DNA from: Vandiemenella viatica
Lineage: Eukaryota; Arthropoda; Insecta; Orthoptera; Morabidae
Assembly: GCA_031002005.1 (NCBI GenBank)
Contig: JARYHS010013630.1
Coordinates: forward strand, 25,077,112 to 25,141,111
Length of the DNA stretch: 64,000 nt
Direction: 5' to 3'
Below, piece after piece: positions 48,458 through 52,893 of this stretch. How positions within the stretch are numbered: the stretch's first letter is position 1; the number at the start of each line of letters is the position of its first letter. A program made the position numbers and the translations under genes. The notes below the pieces were generated by a model, which was not told where the DNA came from, made no database searches, and worked only from the letters and a program-made list of their open reading frames with translations.

Positions 48458-50698
48458 GACACGTTCGGTCAAATGTGAAGATTATGGTCACTGTGTTCTT
48501 AGATTTTAATTAAATAGTGCACCATGAGTTCTTTCCACAAGGTCAAATGATCAATAAGGATACTACCTTCAAGATCAACGCTGTTTGCATGAAGCAATCT
48601 GAAGAAAACGCCCAGATTTGTGGCAAAACAATTCATGGCTTTTGCATTACTATAATGCATCTGCTCACACATCGTTGCCTATTTGTGAATTTTTGGCAAA
48701 AGACAACACTGTAATGATGCCCCAACCTCCATATTTGCCAGATATGGTCCCGTGTTTTTTCTGTTTCCAAAAATAAAGAGAACATTGAAGGACTGTCATT
48801 TTAAAAACATAAGCGAGATTAAACGTGTATCGCTGAAAGAGTTAAGAGCTATCCCAAAGGTTGAGTTCCAGCAGTGTCTTGGAGATTGCAAGAAGCAATG
48901 GCATACGTGTATAATATCTAATGGGGATCATTTTGAAGGGGATAGCATCGATGTAAATAAATAAATAAAATGCTTTAAAAAATGAAAATTCCATTTATTT
49001 TTTGAACACACCTCATATAATTTCAGTTCCATGACCTGAGAGCTTAGCTTCAAGAAGCAAAAAAGATCTTGGAAATTTTTTCCACTATATCATTAAAATT
49101 AATTTGTATAGTTTCCTTGTGTGCCATTCACATTCAATGCATCGTTTATGGGGTTTAAAGACTGAAAAACCAAAATTCAAGGAAGGAAACGGTATATGCA
49201 GTAATTATTATTATTATTATTATTATTTTTACAAAGTATGGCATATCAATAAACTCATCAAAATCTGCTAAGTAGTTTTCGAGTCTTTCTAGAACAAATA
49301 TATACAGGTTTCATTTTATAGATATAAGAGATTCCAAATTGTGTAACAAGAAACTAGCTGGAGATAACAGTTTACCCTTTCACGTTACTTTCATGAACTT
49401 GTCACCTATTCCAGGATCTTCTTTTTTAAACCAAGAAATGGTACCATTACCACACAAGACAGGTACTGCAAAGGTGACTAACTTCAGGAGATCATTTTTT
49501 TTAAGACTGAAGATTATATAGGTAATATTAACTGCAGTCTTAGCACTGATTAATTCTATCTGTTTTTAAGGGGGGGGGGGGGGGAGGAAGTATCCCACAA
49601 AAGTATTAATAAATAAAGCACATTGGAACAACCCAAAACGACACCAAACAAATAAACTGAAAACAGTATTCTTGAATACTTGACAAATGCAACACATTTG
49701 CTATTTAGACACCTACCTCACTTTTAGTAATTTCTGCCATTTTTAATACATATCATTTGACCATCACAAGTGAAGTATGTAATATATCATGGGTATAATC
49801 ATTCCATAAATCACCGAAAAGGAACCTAGTTATATCCAAAGACAGCTCTGAAACAAGGACAACGTAGAGCATCTGAACAGAGTTCAGACGTCAATATTAG
49901 ACTCTTTTTTTTTTTTTTTCTTCACCATATAGAAACAAAGCAGAATTAATGAGAAGAAAAATGTGAATAGTGTGGTTTTATTGTCAATGCACTGTTGTTC
50001 ATTTAAATAAATCTATTAAAATTAAATATCACAATATACACACCAATATTTGTATAAGATACACTATGTTAACACTTTAAAGCCAAACTGGGAGAAACAA
50101 AAAGATGAGGAACATGGATGAAATTTAATAAATATAGCCTACCCTGTTATCTCCAATGCAACCAACGCAAGAGTGTAACTAAAATTTACACACTAACTGA
50201 TACAGTATTAAATCTAAATAACCTCCATCAAATTTAATTAAAAGTAGCTAAAAATCTCAACATTTTTGATCAAATAAAGCAGGAAAATCTGTCCAAAAGG
50301 AATCTCACCTCAGTAATCCTATATAGCATTCACACAGGCCAATTATCTTTCCAGTGCTGTAAGCTTGATAACTGTTGGGAATAGCAAATAGAAAGCCAAA
50401 AAATTCAGCAAGTTAACCACACAACTTTACTACCATACTATTATTTTTCAGGGGGAAAAATTGGATTGGGCTCTCGTGGACATACACTGTATGTATACTA
50501 CAGTTCCACAGTTAACATAATACAATTTTATCAAAATTAATATGCAAACCTGCAATTGGTTTCCACTCTTGTCCACTGAGATCAGAAAGGCCACTCAAGT
50601 TGGAAAGATTGCTAACAGTTGATGATATTTCATCTTTGTCATCATCTTCATCATCCTCTTCTGTAATAGTATTGCCATCTGCACCATTTTCTTGCGTC
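3231..50698 (-). CDS. Sirt1: SIRT1/Sir2 NAD-dependent deacetylase, nine visible coding exons (introns included in the span)
   Basis: The exons, joined in order, encode a class I sirtuin that removes acetyl groups from histones and transcription factors using NAD+. Family members are mainly nuclear. All splice junctions use GT/AG and keep phase. Coding exons are 50550-50698, 46881-47125, 45364-45557, 34357-34463, 34109-34269, 33834-33992, 22033-22150, 4040-4953 and 3231-3463, about 757 codons after discounting the 5-bp duplication. Visible motifs are GAGVS, GIPDFRS, QNID, catalytic CHG, two Cys-x2-Cys pairs, GSS and INRE, then a C-terminal segment PNRYIF-GAEV shared with vertebrate SIRT1. The 5'-most exon starts mid-codon, so at least one upstream coding exon is missing here. 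Introns reach about 17 kb and are full of transposons. A 5-bp duplication in 34109-34269 breaks the frame. Confidence 0.93.
4040..4953 (-). CDS. Sirt1: SIRT1 large exon, Ser/Asp-rich C-terminal region
   Basis: The 914-bp open exon begins after CTTTCAG with LGGEWLEIC, which continues the core in animal SIRT1, and ends at GTAAGT. The rest is low-complexity and Ser/Thr/Asp-rich, probably disordered. It contains an imperfect internal repeat, [13 protein letters not shown] near 4570 and [12 protein letters not shown] near 4200, and DSG-x-x-S type sequences (DSGITS). The exon ends with a [15 protein letters not shown] stretch, at the place where vertebrate SIRT1 has its C-terminal regulatory segment. 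This alignment is by pattern only. Confidence 0.9.
5605..5912 (-). pseudogene. Decayed copy of part of the SIRT1 large exon
   Basis: This intronic stretch is a diverged direct copy of about 4543-4870 inside the large C-terminal exon. Shared blocks include TGCCTCTCT-CAAGATGC, TTTTCAACTAGATCTTGG and CATGGATCACTGCTTCTAT, in the same order and orientation. It has small deletions and in-frame stops, and no splice sites matching the real exon. It lies about 0.65 kb upstream of the real exon in transcription, so a local segmental duplication followed by decay is the simplest origin. Confidence 0.85.
5913..8339. other. Intron sequence without recognised genes
   Basis: AT-rich intronic DNA with scattered T runs (20 T at 7881-7900, another near 6849). 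A pair of similar short blocks occurs near 6375-6430 and 6700-6780 (the CAGTGTGTATTCA region and its inverse, each next to AACCATTCT), so this may be a small fold-back element. No coding sequence, RNA gene or conserved domain was seen. Confidence 0.4.
8340..9500. repeat. Diverged direct duplication, period about 0.72 kb
   Basis: The block GGTAGTAGGAATTTATTC followed by GGAAAAGCTTGTAA occurs at about 8344-8400 and again at 9060-9115. A second pair of matching blocks (TTTAC-TTA-ATGA-GGA, then AA-GGATAA) occurs near 8690-8730 and 9270-9312. The order is the same, so this is a decayed tandem duplication or two copies of one unknown repeat. No protein signal was seen. Confidence 0.6.
9660..10450 (-). 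repeat. Three tandem Penelope-like 3'-tail repeats, plus an AT microsatellite
   Basis: On the minus strand three tails follow one another, roughly 10445-10205, 10150-9955 and 9900-9660. Each contains CTGGTGTCTCACTTCTGCA, a motif like ATAAGGCTG-AGGCCGAAATATTG, and usually CACCTTCATCTTTGGTAAGTG. They lie directly downstream of the GIY-YIG-coding Penelope-like segment at 10.5-11.1 kb, which identifies the tail. An (AT)n tract occupies 9895-9925 between tails. The same tail recurs alone across the window. Confidence 0.75.
10500..11070 (-). pseudogene. Penelope-like element 3' coding end with GIY-YIG endonuclease domain (copy 1)
   Basis: Minus-strand translation gives [12 protein letters not shown] and [20 protein letters not shown] segments, a Cys pair, and [18 protein letters not shown], the GIY-YIG-type motif (here Y-x-G with the usual Arg/His) found at the C-terminus of Penelope-like reverse transcriptases. 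The frame shifts near 10930. It is 5' truncated with no reverse transcriptase core. Family knowledge: this endonuclease nicks target DNA for retrotransposition. The copy is dead. Confidence 0.8.
11072..11116 (+). repeat. C run and (CA)n microsatellite
   Basis: A run of eleven C (11072-11082) is followed by an uninterrupted (AC)n tract from 11085 to 11116. It lies between two tandem Penelope-like copies. Confidence 0.95.
11285..11925 (-). pseudogene. Penelope-like element 3' coding end with GIY-YIG domain (copy 2)
   Basis: The minus strand encodes [26 protein letters not shown], then [19 protein letters not shown], the same domain as the copy at 10.5-11.1 kb but diverged, followed by an [10 protein letters not shown] segment also present there. 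Several frames are needed, so it is a pseudogene. The two copies lie in the same orientation, as often seen in Penelope-like tandem arrangements. Confidence 0.75.
11975..12130 (+). repeat. Dispersed Penelope-like 3' tail
   Basis: The plus strand contains GTGTTTCAGTGTTTTCATG and then CCTTCATCTGTGGTAAGTG with ATGAGTTATTTTCC, the signature end of the tail family. No linked coding region is seen on this strand. The stretch from here to about 12950 is otherwise AT-rich intron with nothing recognised. Confidence 0.6.
12957..13829 (+). mobile_element. 5'-truncated LINE, C-terminal half of reverse transcriptase, with poly(A) tail
   Basis: An open frame of 278 codons (12976-13812) encodes [12 protein letters not shown], the catalytic FADD box of non-LTR reverse transcriptases, then FCYLGSKIS and LYGSETWTL motifs and the long C-terminal thumb region. 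It ends with a short 3' end and about fifteen A (13820-13834). The 5' part, including the endonuclease, is missing. The intact frame suggests a fairly young insertion. The clade (RTE-like or related) is not certain. Confidence 0.88.
13850..16860 (-). mobile_element. Near full-length but broken LINE (APE endonuclease plus reverse transcriptase)
   Basis: Reading the minus strand from 16566, the first segment encodes [10 protein letters not shown] and VIQETRF, the start of an AP-type endonuclease. A QIDHVAVS segment near 15.76 kb gives the catalytic SDH-like end. At 15334-14183 come the reverse transcriptase motifs [20 protein letters not shown] and AFADDIAFL. Remaining C-terminal parts run to about 13895. 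Stops and frameshifts interrupt it several times. Sequence up to about 16860 continues as GC-richer non-coding DNA and is probably the 5' UTR. Its 3' end abuts the poly(A) of the LINE at 12957-13829. Confidence 0.8.
16861..17393. other. Intron, nothing recognised
   Basis: AT-rich sequence between a LINE and a TIR transposon. No repeat or coding signature was seen. Confidence 0.4.
17663..18061 (-). pseudogene. 3' part of the transposase-like frame of the 17.4-20.8 kb element
   Basis: An open minus-strand frame of about 130 codons encodes [15 protein letters not shown], a long middle region, [16 protein letters not shown] and [13 protein letters not shown], then a stop at 17663. With the Penelope-like insertion ignored, it is continuous and in frame with 20361-20152 ([11 protein letters not shown] then CLRF). 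That continuity defines the empty target site and shows that this DNA was coding before the insertion. Confidence 0.65.
18141..18175 (-). other. Hammerhead-like core motif in the Penelope-like tail, minus arm
   Basis: The minus strand carries CTGATGA, then GGCG-loop-CGCC, then GAAA, the order of the conserved core and helix II of a hammerhead ribozyme, which Penelope-like elements are known to encode. One extra base separates CTGATGA from the 4-bp stem, and I could not find convincing helices I and III. It is a candidate only. Confidence 0.35.
18700..19116 (-). pseudogene. GIY-YIG endonuclease C-terminal part, minus arm
   Basis: From the palindrome centre the minus strand reads [19 protein letters not shown], the YIG half of a GIY-YIG domain with its conserved Arg and His, then [10 protein letters not shown], a conserved Glu (KEAIEIRL), and a C-terminal tail to a stop at 18700. 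The domain matches Penelope-like endonucleases. The reverse transcriptase portion is absent, because the copy begins at the Gly-Lys before YIG. The Met usable upstream lies in the other arm and is an artefact of the palindrome. Confidence 0.85.
19117..19533 (+). pseudogene. GIY-YIG endonuclease C-terminal part, plus arm
   Basis: Mirror copy of 18700-19116 with the same domain order and stop. At protein level it differs by Phe to Val in the WKP-FAI segment. Both copies stay open through the domain, consistent with a young insertion or gene conversion between arms. Confidence 0.85.
20058..20092 (+). other. Hammerhead-like core motif in the Penelope-like tail, plus arm
   Basis: Mirror copy of the motif at 18141-18175: CTGATGA at 20059-20065, stem 67-70 with 82-85, GAAA at 20086-20089. 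The only arm-to-arm difference nearby is just upstream of CTGATGA, outside the core. Confidence 0.35.
20755..21840. other. Intron, no gene recognised
   Basis: AT-rich DNA followed by a purine-rich stretch near 21180-21440 and a G run at 21582-21594. No motif I could assign was seen. Confidence 0.35.
21841..22000 (+). repeat. Diverged Penelope-like 3' tail
   Basis: Contains GTGCCCACACGAAC, CCAAAATATTGTGTTTCTTG and a GTTGATGCTACCTTCCTT segment in the order of the tail family. It ends close to the SIRT1 exon at 22033-22150. The copy is weak. Confidence 0.45.
22033..22150 (-). CDS. Sirt1: SIRT1 exon, INRE motif and end of the deacetylase domain
   Basis: The 118-bp exon starts after TTTTTAAG and ends at a consensus GTAAGT. 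It encodes [16 protein letters not shown] and then a segment with [13 protein letters not shown], the last strand and helix of the sirtuin core. The adjoining introns are about 11.7 kb and 17 kb. It is short, but identity and phase are clear. Confidence 0.93.
22151..23559. other. Intron, no gene recognised
   Basis: AT-rich intronic sequence. Two blocks, near 22700-22760 and 22880-22950, share TTTTTATGGG-like and TTGAACTTA fragments and may be a weak internal repeat. No domain was seen. Confidence 0.35.
23560..23815 (+). repeat. Penelope-like tail pair, short inverted piece then a plus copy
   Basis: At 23560-23610 the reverse strand of the distal tail is present (GGCAATATAAATAACAAAGG). From about 23650 a plus copy follows: GTGTGCACACCTTC-GAACCACAT, ACATGAATAAAGTGTAAAAC, then CAGCCTTCAACTATGGTGAG with TGATGAGTCATTTT. 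The pair resembles the inverted pair at 41.6-42.3 kb. Confidence 0.65.
25048..26539 (-). pseudogene. hAT-like transposase, broken
   Basis: Three open segments (26539-26108, 25820-25488, 25308-25048) carry the catalytic-domain start with the DGPN aspartate, a middle helical region, and the C-terminal dimerisation-like end (LWDELI then ERGFSVN). Stops and frameshifts separate them. In an active element one protein of roughly 600-700 residues would be expected. Nothing suggests host exaptation. Confidence 0.75.
27120..28090. repeat. Tandem duplication inside the hAT-like element, with TCTCGCG clusters
   Basis: Two units, about 27120-27600 and 27645-28090, share ATAAAAATTAAGAAAAACTT, CGATATTTAGAAAA, GGTCTTCTCGCG and AATGAGAAATTTCA blocks in order. 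The second unit carries about 90 extra bases near 27780-27860. Each contains inverted CTCGCG/CGCGAG words in an otherwise AT-rich region. It lies upstream of the transposase finger on the minus strand, so it may be a duplicated promoter or subterminal binding region. Confidence 0.75.
29740..30165 (-). pseudogene. LINE reverse transcriptase C-terminal fragment
   Basis: The minus strand encodes [21 protein letters not shown] and a block with [16 protein letters not shown] residues ([14 protein letters not shown]), the typical C-terminal part of insect non-LTR reverse transcriptases. It is short, 5' truncated and without the FADD core. Confidence 0.7.
30185..31100 (-). mobile_element. Mariner fragment (5' truncated)
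   Basis: The minus strand reads [17 protein letters not shown] and [15 protein letters not shown] (DNA-binding region, 31080-30900), then [39 protein letters not shown] and [10 protein letters not shown], ordered as in mariner transposase. Frames break near 30860. The 3' end begins at about 30187 with ACGACGGGGTACCC, a mariner-like terminal sequence. The 5' end is lost near 31100. The region of the second catalytic Asp is changed, so the copy is dead. Confidence 0.8.
31110..31960. repeat. Diverged tandem array, unit about 0.37 kb
   Basis: The phrase GGTGTGGCAACACACAAA occurs near 31460 and, changed, near 31828. Matching flanks (ATTCTGAAAACCCATAAAATT near 31355 and TTTCTGAAAGCCTGTAAAATT near 31732; GAACAATT then AAATTCA/AAATTCT) keep the same spacing. 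About two and a third units are visible. It looks like satellite-type DNA rather than a coding relic. Confidence 0.65.
32040..32965 (-). pseudogene. LINE reverse transcriptase fragment
   Basis: The minus strand encodes [21 protein letters not shown] near 32.81-32.89 kb, the FADD box, and a later [18 protein letters not shown] stretch near 32.2 kb. Frames are broken and both ends are missing. It belongs to a different LINE family from the one at 12.96 kb. Confidence 0.65.
33115..33345 (+). repeat. Penelope-like 3' tail
   Basis: Contains CACATGAATAAGCTGTAAAA, CCAGAATGTTG, TTTTTCACTCGTTGCAGC and CATCGGTGAATGATGAGTC, then TTTCATTTGTTAATTATATTG and CCTTAGTATCATTA, giving the distal end of the tail consensus. 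Confidence 0.7.
33530..33735 (-). mobile_element. tRNA-derived SINE, copy 1
   Basis: The minus strand starts GTGGTGGGTGAGTGGTAACG (A-box-like), has a B-box-like ATTCAAATCCCC, then the shared body with CCAAATTTGGGTAT and ATTACTCTAGGCGAATGCC. The same body occurs at 35770-36006 and 56015-56264. It is diverged. Confidence 0.75.
33834..33992 (-). CDS. Sirt1: SIRT1 exon, GSS NAD-binding segment
   Basis: The exon follows ATTTCAG and ends at GTGAGT. It encodes [15 protein letters not shown], a helix, then [19 protein letters not shown], the second half of the Rossmann fold with the GSS loop that binds the ribose of NAD. Phase matches both neighbours. Confidence 0.95.
34109..34269 (-). CDS. Sirt1: SIRT1 exon, zinc-ribbon segment with a 5-bp frameshifting duplication
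   Basis: The exon starts after TTTCAG, completes the Gly of CHGS, and encodes [13 protein letters not shown], supplying the first zinc Cys pair. A perfect 5-bp tandem repeat (forward acttt acttt, 34222-34231) then shifts the frame. Ignoring one unit restores a coding path through the second pair (CPKC) and a phase-1 donor that fits the next exon. Read literally, the frame reaches a TGA inside this exon, before the NAD-contacting GSS and INRE motifs. It may be a real allele or an assembly error; splice sites and flanking codons look intact. Confidence 0.88.
34357..34463 (-). CDS. Sirt1: SIRT1 exon, QNID and catalytic histidine
   Basis: The 107-bp exon begins after TTTGCAG and ends at a GTATGT donor. 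It encodes [13 protein letters not shown] and [10 protein letters not shown]. The Asn-Asp pair contacts the nicotinamide site and the histidine of CHG is the general base of sirtuin deacylation. Both are present. Confidence 0.95.
35770..36006 (+). mobile_element. tRNA-derived SINE, copy 2
   Basis: The plus strand starts with GATGGATGAGCGGTAACACT (A-box region), then GGTTCAAATCC (B box), then the family body with CAGATTTGGGTTTTCGATGG, AAATCACTCCAGGCAAATGG and CCGAATTCCTTCC, and ends in an A-rich tail. The tRNA-like head provides a polymerase III promoter in such elements. It is not a functional tRNA gene. Confidence 0.85.
36590..36760 (+). repeat. Diverged Penelope-like 3' tail
   Basis: Contains GTACACACTTACTGAGCC, CTGAAATATTGTGTAGTTG, CTCATCGCAGCCGTCCAC and TTTGGTATGTGGTGGGTTAA, in the order of the other tails. 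Confidence 0.6.
36856..38713 (-). mobile_element. piggyBac transposon remnant
   Basis: The element is bounded by TTAA target sites (36852-36855 and 38714-38717) and the inverted ends CCCTTTCCTACC and CCCTTTCCTCCC. At 1858 bp it is close to a small piggyBac. The minus strand encodes [21 protein letters not shown], the VKDYN-GGVD-aDQ catalytic-domain motif of piggyBac transposase. Subterminal copies of a palindromic word, GGTACTTATAA-TACCG, sit near 36982 and 38680, with a shorter one near 38330. Stops and a GC-richer foreign-looking segment (about 37640-37810) disrupt it. A 32-A run lies at 37101-37132. Confidence 0.8.
38150..38207. repeat. Short tandem duplication
   Basis: The unit TATAAACTTCTAAGAGAAGA followed by GCT occurs twice in a row, about 31 bp apart, inside the piggyBac remnant. 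Confidence 0.8.
39112..41155 (-). mobile_element. Tigger/pogo-type DNA transposon, complete ends
   Basis: Inverted ends CAGTAATACCCCGC (left) and CAGTAATACCCCCC (right, complement) are flanked by TA on both sides (39110-39111 and 41156-41157). At 2044 bp it has normal Tigger size. One transposase frame covers most of the minus strand and is interrupted only by a single TGA. Near each end are further GCG-rich inverted words (CGCGTTAAG and CGCGTAATACG types), likely transposase-binding sites. A run of twelve G lies beside the right end. Good ends and coding suggest recent activity. Confidence 0.92.
39193..40833 (-). pseudogene. Tigger transposase with one in-frame TGA
   Basis: The frame runs from ATG 40833 to a stop at 39193, 547 codons, broken only by TGA at 40317-40315. 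Before it come a pipsqueak/CENP-B-type helix-turn-helix ([19 protein letters not shown]) and a second DNA-binding domain ending [10 protein letters not shown]. After it comes the DDE domain: [10 protein letters not shown] (first Asp), [12 protein letters not shown] (second) and [11 protein letters not shown] (third), all catalytic Asp present. An acidic C-terminus follows. The stop falls shortly before the first catalytic Asp. It is probably a point mutation; readthrough or error are alternatives. Confidence 0.9.
41158..41619. other. Intron, nothing recognised
   Basis: Sequence with several CCTTAACCC- and ACACTGGG-type words but no domain or known repeat signature. It separates the Tigger from a Penelope-like tail pair. 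Confidence 0.35.
41620..41915 (-). repeat. Penelope-like 3' tail, left arm of an inverted pair
   Basis: On the minus strand it reads GGTTACATTATTAA, TAACATCTCAGTCTCT, ATCGATAATTCAC, CAACATGAGTTAGGTGTAAA, CCAGAATATTGTG, TTTTTCTCTCGTTGCAGCC, CATCTTTGGTGAGTGC. The copy at 42030-42280 has the same blocks in the opposite orientation. Confidence 0.8.
42030..42280 (+). repeat. Penelope-like 3' tail, right arm of an inverted pair
   Basis: The best-preserved single tail: GGTTACATTATTAACTCTGT, TATATAACATCTCAGTCTCT, GACCCTACAACATGAATAAG, ACCGAAATATTGTGCATTTT, TTTTTCTCTCGTCGCAGCC, CAACTTTGGCGAGTGATGAG. It has no linked coding region and is separated from its inverted partner by about 0.1 kb. A shorter similar end (CTTCATATGTGGTGAGTGAC) follows at about 42350-42390. 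Confidence 0.8.
42400..44320. other. Intron, no gene recognised
   Basis: No certain feature. A minus-strand open stretch of 77 codons at 43017-43250 has no recognisable domain. Part of 43.4-44.3 kb may be the decayed upstream part of the Penelope-like copy at 44.3 kb, but this could not be shown. Confidence 0.35.
44330..44800 (+). pseudogene. Penelope-like element 3' coding end with GIY-YIG domain (copy 3)
   Basis: The plus strand reads [33 protein letters not shown], a Cys pair, then [19 protein letters not shown], the YIG motif with conserved Arg, then [12 protein letters not shown] and [14 protein letters not shown]. It is the same domain as at 10.5-11.9 kb but on the other strand. At least one stop is present. 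A family tail follows at about 45.0 kb. Confidence 0.78.
45000..45190 (+). repeat. Penelope-like 3' tail with a 29-T run
   Basis: Contains AATAAGGTTCAACACTGAAA, TATAGTGC, a T run at 45058-45086, then CATCGCTCCCAGCGACTGTC and ATCTATAGTAAGTG. It lies where a tail is expected after the GIY-YIG copy at 44.3-44.8 kb. The T run sits where other copies have a short T-rich spacer, so it is probably an expanded homopolymer. Confidence 0.65.
45364..45557 (-). CDS. Sirt1: SIRT1 exon, GIPDFRS cofactor loop
   Basis: The exon begins after CATAG and completes the [15 protein letters not shown] segment, then [20 protein letters not shown], a block almost identical across animal SIRT1. It ends in CHR at a GTTTGT donor. 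The cofactor-binding loop residues are intact. The phase (two bases left over) is completed by the next exon at 34463. Confidence 0.96.
45785..45812 (+). repeat. Poly(T) run of 28
   Basis: A pure T homopolymer in an AT-rich intron. The flanks show no retroposon body that I can identify. Confidence 0.9.
46440..46610 (+). repeat. Diverged Penelope-like 3' tail
   Basis: Contains CCTGAAATATTGCATTTTCT, GTGTTTGTGTGTTG and CCTTCAACTTTGGTGAGTGT, followed by TGGGTG, matching the tail family. Confidence 0.65.
46881..47125 (-). CDS. Sirt1: SIRT1 exon, start of catalytic core and NAD-binding loop
   Basis: The 245-bp exon starts after TTTCAG and ends at a strong GTAAGT donor. It begins PMSWVQRQM, continues through a DDLTLWKI helix, and ends in IIVLTGAG, the first part of the Rossmann-fold NAD-binding motif. 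The phase fits the exons on both sides. The region corresponds to the STAC-binding/N-terminal bundle and the start of the sirtuin fold in vertebrate SIRT1. Confidence 0.95.
47640..48030 (-). pseudogene. CR1-like LINE, extreme 3' fragment
   Basis: The minus strand encodes [23 protein letters not shown] residues and, further on, [14 protein letters not shown], which match the C-terminal end of the LINE at 51.9-55.1 kb (VKRVMAVYKLYIGDEAW and DWNKLPREMMNN). Only the last part of the element is present. Confidence 0.65.
48035..49015 (+). mobile_element. Mariner fragment with a 72-nt A run in its coding region
   Basis: The plus strand reads [48 protein letters not shown] (first catalytic Asp), then, after the A run, [20 protein letters not shown] (where the second catalytic Asp is normally D-N-A) and [10 protein letters not shown]. 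The end near 49015 (ATTTATTTTTTGAACACACC) is mariner-like. The 5' end is missing. The second Asp appears replaced (YYNAS), so the copy is dead. A 5'-adjacent LINE scrap lies at 47640-48030. Confidence 0.8.
48383..48454 (+). repeat. Poly(A) run of 72 inside a mariner coding sequence
   Basis: An uninterrupted run of 72 A sits exactly where mariner transposases have a short Lys-rich stretch (PKKAR-type). The coding text continues on both sides (SPRPTKK, then after the run HVRSNVK). It is more like expansion of an existing A run than the tail of a retroposon. Confidence 0.9.
49020..50540. other. SIRT1 intron, no gene recognised
   Basis: AT-rich intron with an (ATT)n tract near 49204-49228 and a G run near 49570. 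No element recognised. Confidence 0.4.
50550..50698 (-). CDS. Sirt1: SIRT1 exon, acidic N-terminal region (first exon found)
   Basis: The exon follows a TTTCAG acceptor and ends at a GT donor of weak form (GTTTGC). It encodes an acidic run ([11 protein letters not shown]), a Ser/Leu repeat ([14 protein letters not shown]), and EWKPIAG, which leads into the PMSWVQRQM segment of the next exon. It begins with one base that completes a codon from an upstream exon not found in this window. The acidic region before W-P resembles the N-terminal region of animal SIRT1. Confidence 0.85.
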
Positions 50699-50699
50699 C

Positions 50700-51944
50700 T
50701 GAAATATATAATCACAATTATGAAATTCGACAAGAAACACTGAGGTGGGCAACAATTTTAAAAAAAGCTGACAAGGAACCTAAACTTAACATGGATGACA
50801 GCATGACAGAGTAAAAATCTACAATTTCTCTTAGCTAGGAAAAAAACTTAAAATCATTGCCCCTCTCTTCCAGTAATTGAGATTAATGATTTTATATATT
50901 AAAAAAATCAGGTAGGTACGGAAGTGCTGACAACTTTCTGTCGCATTCTGGATGCTAGGATCTTTAGTTATTTGCATCATATTATATGGAGGAATTAACC
51001 TACAGTTTTCTTGTTTCATCCCCTCCTTCTTCCCCTTTCCTCTTGTTGGTGAAGTGTAGACTATGACAATCTGTTTAAAACAGAGGTCATTATACTTATA
51101 ATCCATTTGAATTTTTCACATTAGCAAGAAGTGGATAATCAATGATAACCCAGTATCATACTCTACTACATATGTGCGCAGTAAGGCTGACTTCTGCACT
51201 TAGATCTTAAGGCAACAATGGAGAATCAAAAATTCACTATGAAAATGGTAGCTTTCTAGACTCAACTGAGTGGGGGATTTATGTCACAATATGGTGATCT
51301 GATTAATTAAACTAAATAAATTTTGACATTTTTATTCATTTTTCAAAAATGTTGGTAATTTAACTTTCATGGCAGTATAATAAAAAATAAAAAAAAATAA
51401 TGCTATGCTACTCTGCCTCTTACTTAATCTATTCATTTAACAAGTTGATAATTGCATCACTGACCTTTTTAATAATGAATCTGATTTGCAGTGTGAAAAT
51501 TTTGGAATGGTATTAAAAATTTGTAAATGAACCTCTAGTGGTATAAAAATATAAAGCAACAGCTAATCCTTCTGTAAATAATAAACCTTAGCTGTAATAT
51601 ATATATTGCCTTGCAACTTTTGATCAAATTAAATCTACGAGTCATTCAAAATCTGTAAAACACACCTTCACATAATTTTCGTATTGCTCATTAAACATCT
51701 GGATTTTCAGAATGTTCATCAATGGCAAGCCAACAGTTTTGAGTCTTCTTTGTACAAATTCAAGATCCACAAACACTTCTTTTTTTTCAATTTAGTAAAA
51801 TAACACAATACAACCAACCTTATATGCATAGCTGGGCACAGTTAATACAAACATTCACTTCGATAACCGTTTAAAGCACTATTTTTTTGTAAATTTAACG
51901 CAAGTTAAAAGTTAACCATCAAGGATAAGTATTGTCGGTGCAGG
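50700..51944. other. Upstream intron, no gene recognised
   Basis: AT-rich sequence upstream of the first SIRT1 exon found. It was searched on the minus strand for an acidic N-terminal exon ending in phase 2 at a GT donor, and none was seen. Confidence 0.4.
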
Positions 51945-52893
51945 GGGACCATTGACTGATGCATCTAGAAAATTATATGGCTTTGTTAGAAAACTGAGGA
52001 AGGGAAGGAGTTGAGACACTTATAGGTAAGGATGGAGAAGAAGTTACTGAGGATTTGAAAAAGACAGAGATTTTAAGTAACTGGTTTAGTGAGAGCATTA
52101 GGGACAAGAAACTCAGAAACAGGAGGGTCTAACTCGGAGAGCGAGCTTCACAAAAAAATTAGACATGAACAGATCAAAAAATTGAAATTCATCCTGAGCA
52201 TATTAAGAAGGAGATAAGAGAGCTGAAAAACAAAGGGGCTGGTGTAGATAATATTACTACAGATATCTTAAAGATAGCTGGATGTGACATTGTACTTTAT
52301 CTTGAAATATTATTTAAATTGAGTCTGGATACTTGCTGCTTACCACAGGACTGGAAGAGTGCGATAGTAGTGCCGGTACAAACAGGAAGGGTGAGAAATA
52401 GTCGAAAATTACAGGATGATCAGTTTTACGTAAGTGGTAGGTAGATTAATAGAAAGATTGCTATGCAACCACATCAGAAATATATGTGAGGAGCGTAAGT
52501 GGTTTTCAAGTAGGCAACATGGCTTTCGGTAAGGATATTCACGCGAATCTAAGTTGGTGGGATATATGCAAGATATTTCAGATGAAATGGACAAGGGAGA
52601 ATTGATAGTGTAGCACTAGATCTTTCAAAGCCTTTTGACAGAGTGAGCCATAAAATGGTAGTAAATAAGGTAAAAACTATTGGAGAGGATGAGACGGTGA
52701 TTTACTGGGTAGAAGAATTTTTAAAAGGTAGAAAACAGAAAGTTAGGTTAGAAAATGCAGTTTCAAAAGAAGTTGAGGGAGAAAAAGGGAGTGCTACAGG
52801 GTAGCGTATTGGTACCATTATTATTCATTATTCTAATGAATAATTGTGTTGATTGTTTACTATCAGAAATTAGGTTGTTTACAGATGATATAA

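Noticed and set aside
48248..48513. Lysine-rich proteins in three frames
   Set aside because: They are translations of the 72-A run inside a mariner pseudogene.
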